DNA from: Clostridia bacterium
Lineage (GTDB): Bacteria; Bacillota; Clostridia; Oscillospirales; CAG-272
DNA: 6,342 nucleotides
Reading direction: 5' to 3'
NCBI GenBank assembly: GCA_017556845.1
Contig: JAFYMA010000111.1
Location: 1-6,342 of the forward strand
Position numbers and translations under genes: made by a program. Position 1 is the first letter of the stretch. Each line of letters opens with the position of its first letter. Below the pieces are notes generated by a model. The model worked only from the letters and a program-made list of their open reading frames with translations. It did not search any database and was not told where the DNA came from. This document shows positions 5,466-6,342 of this stretch, piece after piece.

Positions 5466-6342
5466 ATGAAATTATCAGATATACACATAAGAGACCCTTA
5501 TATATTTGCTGAGGACGGCGTTTACTATCTGTACGGCACAAGGATCGGCGTGAACGGCGTGCCAAAGCCCTGCACAGGTCTTGACGTTTATACAAGCGTT
5601 GATCTTGAGCAGTGGAGCGAGCCGTTTGAATGCTTCACACGTCCCGATGATTTCTGGGCAAATTGGGACTTTTTTGCTCCCGAGGTTCACAAATTCAACG
5701 GCAAATACTATATGTTTGCAAGCTTCAGAAGCGCTACGCGCCGCCGTGCATCGCATATTCTTGTAGGTGACAGTCCCAAAGGACCTTTTGTTCCTCTTAC
5801 AAAGGATCCTTTAACACCTGAGGATTGGAATTGCCTTGATGCTACGTTTTACGTTGATGAAAACGGCAATCCCTGGTCAGTATACTGTCATGAGTGGACG
5901 CAGGTAAAGGACGGCACTATGGAGGCGGTTCAGCTTTCAGATGATCTGAAAGAGGTAATAACCGAGCCTGTAACGCTTTTCAAGGCAGGAGAGGTTGATT
6001 GGAAGTTCACGCTTCAAGGCGGTGAAGATAACAGTACTGACGGAAACTACGTAACCGACGGCCCGTTTTTGTATAAGCATAGCTCAGGAAAATTGCTTAT
6101 GCTTTGGTCGAGCTTTTCGGACCATTGCTTCTACGTTCAGGCAGTTGCGGTGAGCGAAAGCGGTAATATTCTCGGTCCGTGGCATCACGACCACAAATTG
6201 CTTTATACAAATGACGGCGGCCATGGTATGATATTCAAAAAGTTCAACGGCGAATTGTGCCTGGTGCTTCACCACACCAACGTCCGCCCCAACGAAAGAG
6301 CGACACTCGTTCCTATAAGAGAAACGGAAAGCGGTCTTGAGC
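5466..6342 (+). CDS. Glycoside hydrolase family 43 protein, 3'-truncated
   Basis: The frame runs 292 codons from the ATG and leaves the window open, probably missing only a short C-terminal piece. AAAGGAG (5451-5457) lies 8 nt upstream. It is predicted to be a five-bladed beta-propeller glycosidase of the GH43 type, which typically removes arabinose or xylose from plant polysaccharide fragments. RDPYIF contains the likely general base D10. FFAPEVHKFNGKYYMF (69-84) is a characteristic blade segment. D125 in CLDATFYVDENG is the likely pKa-modulating Asp. YVTDGPFLYK (195-204) sits where the catalytic Glu of EGP motifs is expected, here Asp198. GGHGM (251-255) carries the conserved His. The N-terminus is polar with no signal peptide, so it should act in the cytoplasm on imported oligosaccharides. 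It follows ddh by 14 nt and may share its promoter, although the functions are unrelated. Exact substrate is unknown. Confidence 0.87.
   Translation, partial: MKLSDIHIRDPYIFAEDGVYYLYGTRIGVNGVPKPCTGLDVYTSVDLEQWSEPFECFTRPDDFWANWDFFAPEVHKFNGKYYMFASFRSATRRRASHILVGDSPKGPFVPLTKDPLTPEDWNCLDATFYVDENGNPWSVYCHEWTQVKDGTMEAVQLSDDLKEVITEPVTLFKAGEVDWKFTLQGGEDNSTDGNYVTDGPFLYKHSSGKLLMLWSSFSDHCFYVQAVAVSESGNILGPWHHDHKLLYTNDGGHGMIFKKFNGELCLVLHHTNVRPNERATLVPIRETESGLE

Noticed and set aside
5581..5766. Short plus-strand frame inside the GH43 gene
   Set aside because: The overlapping frame from 5466 has GH43 motifs throughout, its own ribosome binding site and no stop to the window end.

Overview
The window looks like ordinary chromosomal DNA from an anaerobic, fermentative member of the Clostridia, most likely a gut Oscillospirales/Ruminococcus-type bacterium. 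This is inferred from three things: the gene order (HI0933-family flavoprotein, cmk, plsC, ispH fused to rpsA), strong AGGAGG-type ribosome binding sites with frequent ATA, CTT and AAA codons, and a meso-diaminopimelate dehydrogenase gene next to a cytoplasmic family 43 glycosidase. Species cannot be fixed from the sequence alone. All genes are on the + strand. I see no RNA genes, mobile elements, CRISPR arrays or long repeats.

Region 1 (1-4352) is a tightly packed operon entered in mid-gene. It holds the C-terminal part of an HI0933/BaiN-type flavoprotein, then cytidylate kinase, then a lysophosphatidate-type acyltransferase, then a single 685-codon frame joining IspH (last step of the MEP isoprenoid pathway) to a four-domain S1 protein. 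The first gap is 15 nt and the next two junctions are 4-nt ATGA overlaps, so translational coupling is likely. A strong intrinsic terminator (4367-4398) closes the operon.

The most interesting spot is the IspH/S1 junction near 3177. The reading frame is continuous, but an AGGAGGT ribosome binding site lies 10 nt before an in-frame ATG exactly where a free-standing S1 protein would begin. Codon choice changes across the junction (Lys AAG:AAA is 8:19 in the IspH half and 27:5 in the S1 half, counted by hand). A short perfect hairpin and a possible internal promoter lie just upstream. The locus could therefore make both a fusion protein and a separate 391-residue S1 protein.

Region 2 (4401-6342) begins with a near-consensus extended -10 promoter and holds a meso-diaminopimelate dehydrogenase gene. 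That gene is full-length and well conserved apart from one in-frame TAA at codon 195, where the family normally has a glutamate codon. Fourteen nucleotides later a family 43 glycoside hydrolase without a signal peptide begins and runs off the window end. The stop codon is either a very recent nonsense mutation or a base-call error.

Overall the window is mostly housekeeping. I do not see a new defence, mobile or biosynthetic system, and the noteworthy signals are the internal S1 start and the interrupted ddh.
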